Positions 34,503-43,647 of a stretch of 51,518 bases of DNA are shown here, piece after piece; the first letter of the stretch is position 1, and each line of letters begins with the position of its first letter. The position numbers were made by a program, and so were the translations under genes. The notes under the pieces were generated by a model. The model was not told the DNA's origin and did no database searches. It saw only the letters and a list, made by a program, of their open reading frames with translations. The stretch is from Halanaerobiales bacterium. GTDB lineage: Bacteria > Bacillota > Halanaerobiia > Halanaerobiales > DTU029. Location of the stretch: positions 1 through 51,518 of the forward strand of contig JAKSCG010000141.1 of NCBI GenBank assembly GCA_022360715.1. The letters are read 5' to 3'.

Positions 34503-35369
34503 ATGACCAGGAGTAACAACTTACCGTATTTGTTTTTAGCAGGTTCCTTTACAATTATCATCATTTTTAAAGTGATCCCGATTTTATCTTCTTTATTAAT
34601 TAGTTTTTATCAATGGGATCTGGTTAGTAATCCGTTATTTGTTGGATTTAATAATTATCTCGCTTTATTTAACGATCAAGTTTTTTTATTATCAATTTTT
34701 AATACGTTTTATTATTCCTTAGCAACAACTGTTTTTTCAGTAATAATCGGATTAATCCTAGCTTTATTATTAAATAAAAAATCGATCAAGGGCAAAGCGG
34801 TTTTTCGATCAATCTTTTTTTTGCCGGCTATTTGTTCAATGGTTGCAATTTCAATGATCTGGATGTGGATGTATGATCCCAACTATGGTTTTTTAAATTA
34901 TTTGTTGAGTATAGTCGGGTTAAGTGAACTTCGTTGGTTATCTGATCCCAAGCTAGCGATGCCTTCTTTAATATTATTAGCGATTTGGGCTAATGTTGGC
35001 TATAATATGGTGATTTTTTTAGCCGGTTTACAGGGTATTCCCGGTCATTTATATGAAGTAGCCCAGATCGACGGGGCAAGTCGGATTAAACAATTGGTTA
35101 ATATTACCTTACCTTTATTAAAGCCGACAACCTTTTTTGTGGTAACTATGCAGATAATACGTTCTTTCCAGGTTTTTTCGCAGGTTTATGTAATGACACA
35201 AGGTGGCCCGGTTAATAAAACGGAAGTAGTAGTTTATTATCTTTATCAGAATGGTTTTGAATGGTTTAAGATGGGGTATGCATCATCAATCTCGATGCTC
35301 CTCCTGGTAATTGTATTTGTACTTGCTTTGATTCAAAATAAGGTTTTTGGAGGAAATATTGGTTATTAG
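34503..35369 (+). CDS. Sugar ABC transporter permease (MalF/UgpA type)
   Basis: 288 residues, six membrane segments. The EAA loop is EVAQIDGASRIKQLVNITLP, as in MalF/UgpA-like permeases. SFQVFSQVYVMTQGGPVNKT is the typical C-terminal block. ATG 34503 is chosen as GAGGAGGGG lies at 34489-34496; a GTG at 34464 is in frame but falls inside the stem-loop. It forms a heterodimer with the next gene's product. Confidence 0.92.
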   Translation: MTRSNNLPYLFLAGSFTIIIIFKVIPILSSLLISFYQWDLVSNPLFVGFNNYLALFNDQVFLLSIFNTFYYSLATTVFSVIIGLILALLLNKKSIKGKAVFRSIFFLPAICSMVAISMIWMWMYDPNYGFLNYLLSIVGLSELRWLSDPKLAMPSLILLAIWANVGYNMVIFLAGLQGIPGHLYEVAQIDGASRIKQLVNITLPLLKPTTFFVVTMQIIRSFQVFSQVYVMTQGGPVNKTEVVVYYLYQNGFEWFKMGYASSISMLLLVIVFVLALIQNKVFGGNIGY

Positions 35370-35395
35370 AATTCTTAAAAAAGGGGGGGTTGATT

Positions 35396-36220
35396 ATGGT
35401 TAAAGGAAAAATATTATATTTATTGGTATATTCGATCTTATTCTTATCTGCGGTAATAATATTAATTCCGTTTATGTGGATGATTAGTAATTCGCTTAAA
35501 GGGGCGGGGGAGATTTATTCCTGGCCGCCTTCTCTGCTCCCTAAAAGAATTGAATGGAATAATTACAGAACGGCTTTAACATTAGTACCGTTTAATCGAT
35601 TCTTTTTTAATAGTTTTTTAATCACTTTACTCGTAACGGTCAGTAGTATTTTTTTTGATTCAATGACCGGTTATGCCTTTGCCAAGTTTAAATTTAAGGG
35701 CAAAAATATCTTATTTTATCTGGTTTTAGCAACCCTGATTCTACCGGTTCAATCCACCATTATCCCGGCATATATCATTCTGGAGAAATTAAACTGGGTA
35801 AATACATTTATGGCTTTAATTATTCCTAATATTAGTAATGCCTTTGGAATCTTTTTAATGCGGCAGTTTATCCAGTCAATTCCGGATGAATTAATAGAGG
35901 CGGCAAGGATCGATGGCTTAAATGAATTTGGTATTTACCATAGAATAATTTTACCTTTATCTAAACCGGCTTTAGCCACTCTAGCCATTTTTCAGATTCA
36001 ATACCATTGGAATGATTTTTTCTGGCCATTAATAATGACTAATAGCACGAAAATGAAGACAGTACAACTGGGTTTGGTTTATTTTACCGGGCAATATTTT
36101 ACACAATGGAATCTATTGATGGCGGTGGTGGTAACTGCTTTATTACCGATCATTATTATATTTATTTTTGCTCAGAGGTATTTTATTGAAGGTATAACGT
36201 TATCAGGGTTAAAAGGCTAA
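35396..36220 (+). CDS. Sugar ABC transporter permease (MalG/UgpE type)
   Basis: 274 residues with six hydrophobic segments. EAA loop: ELIEAARIDGLNEFGIYHRI then ILPLSKPALATLAIF. N-terminal WMISNSLKG and SWPPSLLPKR are typical of the MalG/UgpE branch. A long G run (35383-35389) acts as ribosome site for ATG 35396. Ends 35 bp before the transketolase genes. Confidence 0.92.
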   Translation: MVKGKILYLLVYSILFLSAVIILIPFMWMISNSLKGAGEIYSWPPSLLPKRIEWNNYRTALTLVPFNRFFFNSFLITLLVTVSSIFFDSMTGYAFAKFKFKGKNILFYLVLATLILPVQSTIIPAYIILEKLNWVNTFMALIIPNISNAFGIFLMRQFIQSIPDELIEAARIDGLNEFGIYHRIILPLSKPALATLAIFQIQYHWNDFFWPLIMTNSTKMKTVQLGLVYFTGQYFTQWNLLMAVVVTALLPIIIIFIFAQRYFIEGITLSGLKG

Positions 36221-36255
36221 AATCAGTAGCTACTTTTTCAGGAAGGATGTAAAAA

Positions 36256-37101
36256 ATGGAGAAAAATAAACAAAAAAAGTTTAAAATACTGGCTGAAGAA
36301 TTAAGATTGATGGCACTCCAAACCGTTAATTATGCAGATTCAGGACATCTCGGCGGTTCGCTTTCCGTTATTGATATTTTGACGGATTTATATTTTAATG
36401 AAATGAATATTAAAACTGACAACCCTAGGTGGGAGGAACGGGATCGATTAGTTTTATCTAAAGGTCACTGCACACCTGCTTTATACTCAGTATTAGCAAA
36501 GCGGGGATTTTTCCCGGTGGAAGAGTTAAAGAATTTCCGGACAATTAGCAGCTTCCTGTCCGGACATGCAGAGATGAATCTTGTTCCCGGGGTTGATATG
36601 TCAACCGGCTCCCTAGGGCAAGGTCTATCGGCAGCAGTCGGAATGGCTATTGCCGGGAAAATCGATCAAAAGGATTATACCGTGTATGCTATTCTCGGTG
36701 ACGGAGAGGTTCAAGAGGGGCAGGTCTGGGAAGCGGCAATGGCTGCGGCCAATTATCAATTGGATAATTTGATTGTATTTATTGATAATAATAATTTGCA
36801 GATCGACGGAGAGTTAAAAGAAGTAATGTCGCCTTATCCTATTAATGATAAATTTAAAGCCTTTGGTTGGGAGATAAGGCAAATAGACGGACATAATTTC
36901 GAGGAAATAGAAAGTGCTGTTTTAGCTGCGCAGGGATTGCAAGGGAAACCGGTATTAATATTAGCCAGAACAGTTAAAGGCAAGGGTGTATCGTTTATGG
37001 AAAATAACGCATACTGGCATGGTAAGGTCCCTGATCAAGAGCAATTTAAAAAAGCTGTTAATGAAATCAATCAAAGAATTAAACTATTGGGGGTGGAGTA
37101 G
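36256..37101 (+). CDS. Transketolase, N-terminal (TPP-binding) subunit
   Basis: 281 residues equal to the first third of a transketolase. It contains HLGGSLSVIDILTDLYF, DRLVLSKGHCTPALYSVLA and STGSLGQGLSAAVGMAI. The TPP/Mg site is GDGEVQEGQVWEA with N in DNNNLQIDG. It is a split transketolase; the partner starts on the next base. Ribosome site GGAAGGATG. Split pairs of this size are found both as general transketolases and as specialised enzymes such as apulose-4-phosphate transketolase, so its position inside a sugar operon suggests a dedicated substrate. Confidence 0.92.
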   Translation: MEKNKQKKFKILAEELRLMALQTVNYADSGHLGGSLSVIDILTDLYFNEMNIKTDNPRWEERDRLVLSKGHCTPALYSVLAKRGFFPVEELKNFRTISSFLSGHAEMNLVPGVDMSTGSLGQGLSAAVGMAIAGKIDQKDYTVYAILGDGEVQEGQVWEAAMAAANYQLDNLIVFIDNNNLQIDGELKEVMSPYPINDKFKAFGWEIRQIDGHNFEEIESAVLAAQGLQGKPVLILARTVKGKGVSFMENNAYWHGKVPDQEQFKKAVNEINQRIKLLGVE

Positions 37102-38046
37102 ATGGTCGACCGGATTTCAACTGAAACAGCATATGGTAACGCTCTAGTGAGATATGGTGAAAATAGAGAAGTTGTCGTTCTGGATGCTGACCTTGCCTGC
37201 TGTAATCATACTGATTTATTTAAAGAGAAATACCCGGAGCGGTTTTTTAATATCGGAATTGCTGAGAGTAATATGGTTGGAATAGCTGCCGGTATTGCCA
37301 CCACCGGGAAAATTGTTTTTGCCCATTCTTTTGCAATGTTTGTTGCCGGTAGGGCCTTTGAACAGATCAGGAACTCAGTAGCTTATCCCGGGCTCAATGT
37401 TAAAATAGTGGGAACCCATGCCGGATTTTCGGTAGAAAAAGATGGGGCTACTCATCAATGTCTGGAAGATATCGGGATAATGCGGACAATACCGAATATG
37501 AAAATTATTTACCCTGCTGATGCAATCGAAACGGAAGAGGCGGTTAAGGCGATGTTAATTGAGCAAGGGCCTGCTTATTTGCGATTGGAACGTATTCCGC
37601 TTAATCTTATTAATAATCGGCCGGATTATAGATTTAAAATTGGTCAGGGTTCAATTATCGCCAATGGAAATGATTTGACTATTTTAACCAACGGACTAAT
37701 GATTCCAGCAGTATTGGAAGTATATGAAAAATTACTGAAAGACAATATCAAGGCAAGGATTATTAATATGCATACCGTTAAACCTATTGATAAAAATATT
37801 ATTATCCGGTCAGCCCAAGAAACCGGAGCGGTTATTACGGTGGAAAATCATAATATTATTGGAGGTTTAGGAAGTGCAGTAGCTGAAGTCTTAAGTGAAA
37901 ATTGTGCCGTGCCATTTAAAAGAATCGGGGTCAATGATTGTTTCGGCAAGTCCGGTAAATTTGCCGATTTGATCAAAAAATATAACTTAACGGCTAAAGA
38001 GATTATTGATCAAATCAAGGGAGTCCTTGCGAAAAAAAAGAGATAA
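37102..38046 (+). CDS. Transketolase, C-terminal subunit
   Basis: 314 residues, pyrimidine-binding and C-terminal transketolase domains. Motifs: VVLDADLACCNHT, FFNIGIAESNMVGIAAGIA (catalytic Glu in GIAE), GTHAGFSVEKDGATHQCLED and YLRLERIPL. It starts directly at the stop of the N-terminal subunit (TAG ATG), with GGGGGTGGAG as ribosome site, so the two are made together. The C-terminal domain (ARIINMHTVKPIDKNII) is complete. Confidence 0.92.
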   Translation: MVDRISTETAYGNALVRYGENREVVVLDADLACCNHTDLFKEKYPERFFNIGIAESNMVGIAAGIATTGKIVFAHSFAMFVAGRAFEQIRNSVAYPGLNVKIVGTHAGFSVEKDGATHQCLEDIGIMRTIPNMKIIYPADAIETEEAVKAMLIEQGPAYLRLERIPLNLINNRPDYRFKIGQGSIIANGNDLTILTNGLMIPAVLEVYEKLLKDNIKARIINMHTVKPIDKNIIIRSAQETGAVITVENHNIIGGLGSAVAEVLSENCAVPFKRIGVNDCFGKSGKFADLIKKYNLTAKEIIDQIKGVLAKKKR

Positions 38047-38057
38047 GGTGATTTATT

Positions 38058-39476
38058 ATGAAAAAACTAAAAGTTGGTCTTGTTGGTTTAATGCATCAGA
38101 ATTTTCCCGGGGATAAGGAAAACACTTTCAGAATAATCAGTGATGATTTTAAAAAAATAGCTAATGATTATAAGTTTACACCTTATATAATCGAAAAAGG
38201 GATAATAACTGAGGATGACGCCCTAAAAGCTTATCACGAAATACTTGCTCAAAATATTGACTTATTAATGGTCTGTAATATCCAGTTTGCCTCCGGGAAA
38301 ATAATCGCTATTCTGGCTGATTTACCGGTTTATCTGGGACTATGGTCATTACCGGAAAGCACGTCTTGTGGTCCGCTGCCGGCTAATTCATTTTGTGGGA
38401 TGAATATGAATTCAAGTATCTTAAAAGAATATCTTGGGGTTGATCAATATAAATGGTTTTATGGTAATATTACTGATCAATGGTTTATTGCTCGCTTTAG
38501 GATTACATTAAAATCTCTACAGACAATAAAGAATACTAAAAATACAAAAATGGCGATTATTGGTGGTATGGCAGATGGCTTTGATAATCAATATTATGAT
38601 GAGCGCAGAATATATGAAAAGTATAGAGTAAAAATTATTCGCAGTTTAGAGTTTGATGACATCTATGACCGGATGAAATCTTATCATGATCAGGATATTG
38701 AAGAGATCAGGAACAAAATTGTTGCTAATGTATGTTTTATCAGTGAATTGGCTGCCGATAAGATTGACGATACTGTACGGTTAATTAAGACAATCATTGA
38801 TTTTAAAAAAGAAATGGATTTAGCGGCAATTGCCTTAAACTGTTGGCCAAAATACCGACAAAAACTCGATATGGTTGCCTGCGCTGCTATCGGATTTTTG
38901 AATCAGTTGGGTATACCTACTGCTTGTGAAGGTGATGTTTATGGGATGTTAAGCATGTACCTTCTTCGGCAATTATCTCCTGATCCAACGTTATTAATGG
39001 ATTTAGTAGACTTTGCTGAAACCGAGCAATCTCTGTTATTCTGGCATTGTGGAGTAGGTTGCAAAAGCCTCGCCGAGCAGGAAGAGGTTAGACTCACTGC
39101 CCACTCCAATCCGGCTTTTATTCCCGGAAGGGGAATGAAAAAACACGCCCCGGTTGCAGATATGATCTATAAAAAAGGGAAAGCAACGGTAGTGCGAATC
39201 ACTAATCATGGAGGTAATCTTTTTATCTTGGCCGGAAGATTTAAAAACCCAGAAAAACCGAGTTTTGATGGTAGTCGTGGTTGGTTAGGTGATTTACAGT
39301 TTAATTTTGAACCGATTACTGTCCAAGATGTAATTAATACTATTCTGGTAAACGGTATTCAGCATCATTATGCAATTGCTCTTGGTGATTATAGCAAAGA
39401 GATGAGTGAGATCGCTTATTGGTTAGATTTGAAAATGGTCAATAAAAACAAATATCAAGACTTTTTGCAGAATTAA
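38058..39476 (+). CDS. L-fucose/L-arabinose isomerase-family protein
   Basis: 472 residues. The N-terminal half is the Rossmann-like region of L-fucose isomerase relatives (KVGLVGLMHQNFPGDKENTF). The C-terminal half has the metal-site elements: ACEGDVYGMLSMYLL (Glu, Asp) and HHYAIALGDY (His), with FWHCGVGCKSLA between. Probably converts an aldose to its ketose, Mn2+-dependent, as the first step of the pathway. The actual sugar cannot be deduced; the family covers fucose, arabinose and several uncharacterised members. AAGGTGATTT before ATG 38058. Confidence 0.82.
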   Translation: MKKLKVGLVGLMHQNFPGDKENTFRIISDDFKKIANDYKFTPYIIEKGIITEDDALKAYHEILAQNIDLLMVCNIQFASGKIIAILADLPVYLGLWSLPESTSCGPLPANSFCGMNMNSSILKEYLGVDQYKWFYGNITDQWFIARFRITLKSLQTIKNTKNTKMAIIGGMADGFDNQYYDERRIYEKYRVKIIRSLEFDDIYDRMKSYHDQDIEEIRNKIVANVCFISELAADKIDDTVRLIKTIIDFKKEMDLAAIALNCWPKYRQKLDMVACAAIGFLNQLGIPTACEGDVYGMLSMYLLRQLSPDPTLLMDLVDFAETEQSLLFWHCGVGCKSLAEQEEVRLTAHSNPAFIPGRGMKKHAPVADMIYKKGKATVVRITNHGGNLFILAGRFKNPEKPSFDGSRGWLGDLQFNFEPITVQDVINTILVNGIQHHYAIALGDYSKEMSEIAYWLDLKMVNKNKYQDFLQN

Positions 39477-39515
39477 ATCTTTGTTGATAAAATACGTAAA
39501 GGTTGTGAGTAAATT

Positions 39516-40400
39516 ATGTTGGTTAAGTCAATCAAAGAGTTATATCAAAACCTTCCTGCAGGAGTATATGCGATCGGTGCTTTTAATGTGCACAATATGG
39601 AATTTGTCCAGGGGGTAATTAGTGCAGCAGAAAAAGAAAAAGCCCCAGTTATTTTAATGATTGGAGAGCCTATTGCCAGATATGCAGGTCTGGCAATGTT
39701 GGTAGAGATCTGTCAGTATGCGGCAAGAAATGCCTCAATACCTGTGGCCATTACTTTAGATCATGGTAAATCACTGGCAATGATTTATCAGAGTATTGAA
39801 CTTGGTATTTCAGTGATGTATGATGGTTCAGACCTTCCGCTGGAAAAAAATATAGCGATTATCAAGGAAATTGCAGCAGAAGCCCATAAAAAGGGGTTAG
39901 TGGTTGAAGGGGAATTGGGTCGAGTAGGTGGTTCCGAAGATGAGGAAGAAACGGTGAAGCAGTTTTTAACAGATCCGAAAATAGCTTCAGATTTTGTTGC
40001 AGAGACCGGTGTTGATCTCCTGGCAGTAGCAATCGGTAATTGTCACGGCCTTTATCGGGGCAAACCACAATTAGATATCGGGAGGTTGCAGGCAATAAAA
40101 AGGAATGTCGATATTCCGATTGTCCTCCACGGAGGTTCTAATCTGCCGATTGACCAGGCAAAACTTGCAATTGAAAATGGTATTAATAAATTTAATATTT
40201 CAACTGATTTAAAGATTGCTTTTGCCAAAAGATTGAAAACAGAATTAGAGTATGATCCCCTGCCTTACCACCCTCCAATTATCTTAGGTCCGGCCAGACA
40301 AGAGGTAGAGAAAATAGCCAGGAATAAAATAAGGTTATTTGGCTCTAGCGATAAAGCCCTTGCTTATCAAGTGATTGGCTCGGAGATGACGGCCGGATGA
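39516..40400 (+). CDS. Class II (zinc) aldolase, fructose/tagatose-bisphosphate aldolase family
   Basis: 294 residues. Zinc and catalytic elements: TLDHG (D and H), VVEGELGRVGG (Glu), IGNCHG (His) and IVLHGGS (His), with NISTDLKIAF binding the phosphate. It splits a ketose phosphate into dihydroxyacetone phosphate and an aldehyde. AYIQ-like variants of GatY/FbaA exist and the exact substrate is open. AGGTTGTGAG before ATG 39516. Its stop overlaps the kinase start (ATGA). Confidence 0.88.
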   Translation: MLVKSIKELYQNLPAGVYAIGAFNVHNMEFVQGVISAAEKEKAPVILMIGEPIARYAGLAMLVEICQYAARNASIPVAITLDHGKSLAMIYQSIELGISVMYDGSDLPLEKNIAIIKEIAAEAHKKGLVVEGELGRVGGSEDEEETVKQFLTDPKIASDFVAETGVDLLAVAIGNCHGLYRGKPQLDIGRLQAIKRNVDIPIVLHGGSNLPIDQAKLAIENGINKFNISTDLKIAFAKRLKTELEYDPLPYHPPIILGPARQEVEKIARNKIRLFGSSDKALAYQVIGSEMTAG

Positions 40401-41944
40401 ATTTATTACTTGGTATAGATATCGGAACGACAAATTGTAAAGCCTGTGTTTATCAAGAAAACGGTACGATAATCTCCAAACAGATTATTAATACCAAAAC
40501 ACATTATTCTGCCAACGGATGGTCCTGGTATGAAGCTAAAGAACTATGGGCGACAGTAGTTTATTTGCTTAATAATCTCTTTAAGGAAATTGATTCGGCT
40601 AAGGTTCTAGCCTTAGCCGTAACTAGCATCGGTGAAGCCGGGGTGCCAATCGATAACAACGGAGAAGCCCTTTATCCGATAATTACCTGGTTTGATCAAC
40701 GCTCTCTTCCCCAAACAAAAATGATTGAAGAACTGCTCGGTAATGAGCAAGTTTTTGCAATAACCGGCATGGATAATAATCCTATATTCTCGTTAACGAA
40801 GATTTTATGGTTAAAAGAAAACGAGAGTAATATCTTTAAAAAAATGGTTAAATGGCTTAATATTTCTGATTATATCAGCTATAAGCTGACCGGCAACTAT
40901 GTCACTAGTTATTCCCAGGCTTCGCGGACGATGGTTTTTGATATCAAGCATAATAAATGGTCAGAACAAATTATTAATACATTAGGTTTGAAAAACTCGT
41001 TTTTTCCATCATTACAGCCTAGCGGGAAAATAATCGGTAAAATAACAGCAAAAGCTGCTTTAGAGACAGGCCTTAAACCAGGTATGCCTGTAATAAATGG
41101 CGGACATGATCATTTATGTGGCTCACTGGCATCAGGTATATTACTTGGTCATCGTGTACTGGATTCAGCAGGTACAGCCGAAAGTATCAGTGTTATTTTG
41201 CCAAAAGATCATAAGATATCGCTCACTAAATATAAAGGATTTCGGGTTGGTCGATATCTTAATCCGGACTATATTTATATTGTGGGTGGTATTATAACTT
41301 CCGGAGTAGCCGTGGACTGGATGAAAGAGCGGGTTGCTTCATTACATGATTGGCCAATAAAAGAGGGTGTAAAGATAAAAGATATTAGTTTTGAGTTATT
41401 AATCCGGGAAGTTGAAAAAACCCGGCCCGGGGCAAGTGGATTATTATTTTTACCCCATTTGCGGGGGAGTGGAGCACCTTACTGGGACCCAAAGGCAAGG
41501 GGGGCACTGCTTGGATTAACTGCCAGTCATAATTCTCCTCAAATTATGCGAGCAGTTTTTGAAGGTTTATGTTTTGAAGCTAAAATTATTATTGAAAAAA
41601 TGCAGAATCTGCTTAGTTGTCCAATTGAATATATTACAACAATTGGTGGTAGTACCAGAAATGAATTTTGGCAGCAGTTGAAAGCTGATATCACTGGACT
41701 TACAGTAGAAGTAACTGAAGCGGAAGAAGCAACGGCATTGGGGGCGGCAATGCTTGCCGGAGTTGGGATCGGGCTTTATCAAGATATGGCAAGTGCTTCC
41801 CGGAAAATATATCGGGTTAAGAAGAGATTTGTCCCGAACCCCGCTAACAATGCTAAATATCTGGAATTATATCAGTTATACAATAATCTATATTTAACGT
41901 TCAAAAATATTAATGACCAATTGTTTTATTTGTCAAATAGTTAA
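40397..41944 (+). CDS. FGGY-family carbohydrate kinase
   Basis: 515 residues. ATP-site and sugar-site motifs: LLGIDIGTTNCKACVYQENG, TWFDQRS, NGGHDHLCGSLASG and the FGGY C-terminal block TTIGGSTRNEFWQQLKADIT with EATALGAAMLAG. Members phosphorylate xylulose, fuculose, gluconate, apulose and others; the pocket residues do not settle which. Overlaps the aldolase gene by 4 bp. Last gene of the operon; the next promoter begins 10 bp after its stop. Confidence 0.9.
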   Translation: MNLLLGIDIGTTNCKACVYQENGTIISKQIINTKTHYSANGWSWYEAKELWATVVYLLNNLFKEIDSAKVLALAVTSIGEAGVPIDNNGEALYPIITWFDQRSLPQTKMIEELLGNEQVFAITGMDNNPIFSLTKILWLKENESNIFKKMVKWLNISDYISYKLTGNYVTSYSQASRTMVFDIKHNKWSEQIINTLGLKNSFFPSLQPSGKIIGKITAKAALETGLKPGMPVINGGHDHLCGSLASGILLGHRVLDSAGTAESISVILPKDHKISLTKYKGFRVGRYLNPDYIYIVGGIITSGVAVDWMKERVASLHDWPIKEGVKIKDISFELLIREVEKTRPGASGLLFLPHLRGSGAPYWDPKARGALLGLTASHNSPQIMRAVFEGLCFEAKIIIEKMQNLLSCPIEYITTIGGSTRNEFWQQLKADITGLTVEVTEAEEATALGAAMLAGVGIGLYQDMASASRKIYRVKKRFVPNPANNAKYLELYQLYNNLYLTFKNINDQLFYLSNS

Positions 41945-41953
41945 ATCTTTTGA

Positions 41954-41982
41954 TTGACAGTTTGAAAAAATCATGTTAGGAT
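41954..41982 (+). promoter_or_regulatory. Sigma-A promoter of the aspS T-box leader
   Basis: TTGACA (41954-41959), 17-bp spacer, TAGGAT (41977-41982), identical boxes to the padR promoter. Confidence 0.8.
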
Positions 41983-42009
41983 ATTACTTAAAATAACCAC
42001 AATTAATTA

Positions 42010-42273
42010 AAGGCGATGAGTGGGAGAAGTAGGGTTGAGCCTGCCGATAGAGAGCCGGTGTTAAGCTGGAAATCCGGTGGTTGGACTTGGTCTGAAAGAC
42101 ACCCGGGAGCATTTTAGCTGAAAAATATTAGTTATTAAGTAAGTTAAAACGGTTCCCCCGTTACCGGGAACAGCCATGGTTATGATGGCTAACTGAGTGG
42201 GCAGATAGATTGCCAATTAGAGTGGTACCGCGCGGAATAATTCCCGTCTCTTAATCCAGGAGGCGGGATTTTT
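42010..42273 (+). promoter_or_regulatory. T-box riboswitch upstream of the archaeal-type aspartyl-tRNA synthetase
   Basis: Stem I carries an AGTA (42031-42034) and GATAGAGAGCCGG, with GCTGAA as S-turn partner ending at 42122. T-box AGAGTGGTACCGCG at 42219-42232. The terminator hairpin TCCCGTCTC / GAGGCGGGA (42242-42268) is followed by five T residues. One base after GCTGAA comes AAT (42124-42126), a possible asparagine specifier; the exact codon is uncertain. Confidence 0.92.
42242..42273 (+). terminator. T-box terminator before aspS
   Basis: TCCCGTCTC-TTAATCCAG-GAGGCGGGA with one G-U pair, then TTTTT. It competes with the antiterminator holding the T-box sequence. Confidence 0.88.
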
Positions 42274-42296
42274 GTATTTTTACGGAGGTGATTAGT

Positions 42297-43598
42297 TTGA
42301 AAAGAATACTGATTAAAGAGTTAAATGAAAAGTTTATTGGAAATACAGTTAAATTACAGGGGTGGATTAAGACAGTCCGGCGTCTAGGTAAGATTACTTT
42401 TATGATGGTCAGGGATCGTAGTGGCATCGTCCAGGTGGTTTATGAAGGTGACAAGGTAATCCCGCTAATAGCCGAAGAAGCAGCGATCAGTATTACCGGG
42501 AAGGTAATCAAGGAAGAAAGGGCTCCGGGTGGGATTGAAGTCCATACTTTGAAGGAAGGTATTGAGCTTTTGTCAGGAGTAGTGGAAAATTTACCGTTTG
42601 AGGTCAAAAAGGCTGATCAAAGTGTAAATCCAGATAAGTTATACAACCATCGGGCTTTGAGCTTGCGTAATCAAAAACTTTATTCGATCTTTTTGATCCA
42701 GTCGGCACTGATGAACGGGTTTCGCCAATTTCTTTTACAGGAAGGATTTACCGAGATATCAACCCCAAAGATTGTGGCATCCGGAACAGAAGGAGGGACT
42801 GAGCTTTTTTCAGTAGATTATTTTGAGCAAAAGGTCTATCTGGCCCAGAGTCCCCAATTTTATAAACAGATGATGGTTGGGGCAGGTTATGAAAGGGTAT
42901 TTGAGGTTGGAAAAGCTTACCGAGCCGAAAAACATGATACTTCCAGGCACATTAATGAATATGTCAGTCTGGATTTTGAGATGGGATTTATTGAAAATTA
43001 TCAGGAAATCATGGATATGGAGACCCGATTGCTTAGTTGGCTACTCAACCATCTATCTTTGTCCTGTTCAAATTCCTTCAATCTTTTGGGAGTTAGTTTA
43101 CCTACAGTACCGGAAAAAATACCGGCTATTTCGGTTGAACAGGCCCGGGAGATATTAAAAGAAAAATTCACTAAACAAATGCCGGCCTCTGGTCCTGATC
43201 CGGCAGGAGAAAGATTATTGTCAAAGTGGGCCAGTGAGGAACTGAACTCAGAGTGGCTTTTCATCACCGGGTTTCCATCGACCAAACGACCTTTTTATAC
43301 CATGTTTGACCCGCTTAAGCGAAATATCACCTGGAGTTTTGACCTGTTGTTCAGGGGAATTGAGGTCACTACCGGGGGACAAAGGATTCATGACTACCAT
43401 ATGTTAACCGATAATATGGTTAAATTTGGGTTAAATCCGGAAGACTATACTTCTTATCTGGATATTTTTAAATACGGGATGCCCCCACATGGTGGCCTGG
43501 CAATTGGCCTGGAAAGACTGACGATGAAGCTGTGCGATCTGAGTAATGTACGGGAGGCTTCGCTCTTTCCCCGCGATCGGAACCGACTTATTCCTTGA
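42297..43598 (+). CDS. aspS: Archaeal-type (class II) aspartyl-tRNA synthetase, probably nondiscriminating
   Basis: 433 residues, the short archaeal/eukaryotic AspRS form rather than the ~590-residue bacterial one. OB-fold anticodon domain: LQGWIKTVRRLGKITFMMVR. Catalytic domain: STPKIVASGTEGGTELFSV, AQSPQFYKQMM, VFEVGKAYRAEKHDTSRHIN and motif 3 GLERLTMKLCDLSNVREASL then FPRD. QSPQ rather than an AsnRS motif indicates aspartate. The Trp that follows GWV in the discriminating Thermococcus enzyme is Lys here (GWIK), so it may charge both tRNA-Asp and tRNA-Asn. TTG 42297, with GGAGGTG at 42284-42290. Confidence 0.8.
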   Translation: MKRILIKELNEKFIGNTVKLQGWIKTVRRLGKITFMMVRDRSGIVQVVYEGDKVIPLIAEEAAISITGKVIKEERAPGGIEVHTLKEGIELLSGVVENLPFEVKKADQSVNPDKLYNHRALSLRNQKLYSIFLIQSALMNGFRQFLLQEGFTEISTPKIVASGTEGGTELFSVDYFEQKVYLAQSPQFYKQMMVGAGYERVFEVGKAYRAEKHDTSRHINEYVSLDFEMGFIENYQEIMDMETRLLSWLLNHLSLSCSNSFNLLGVSLPTVPEKIPAISVEQAREILKEKFTKQMPASGPDPAGERLLSKWASEELNSEWLFITGFPSTKRPFYTMFDPLKRNITWSFDLLFRGIEVTTGGQRIHDYHMLTDNMVKFGLNPEDYTSYLDIFKYGMPPHGGLAIGLERLTMKLCDLSNVREASLFPRDRNRLIP

Positions 43599-43647
43599 TT
43601 AGACAGCTTGTACCCGGTGCAGGGATGTATGAAGCGTAACCTGCACC

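Noticed and set aside
36256..41944. Reading the sugar operon as a sulfoquinovose (sulfo-transketolase) or apiose pathway
   Set aside because: The split transketolase fits both, but the sulfo-specific isomerase and reductase genes are absent and the isomerase is fucose-isomerase-like; assigning either would be a guess.
42297..43598. Annotation as asparaginyl-tRNA synthetase
   Set aside because: The active-site stretch AQSPQFYKQ and the motif 3 region match archaeal-type AspRS rather than AsnRS.
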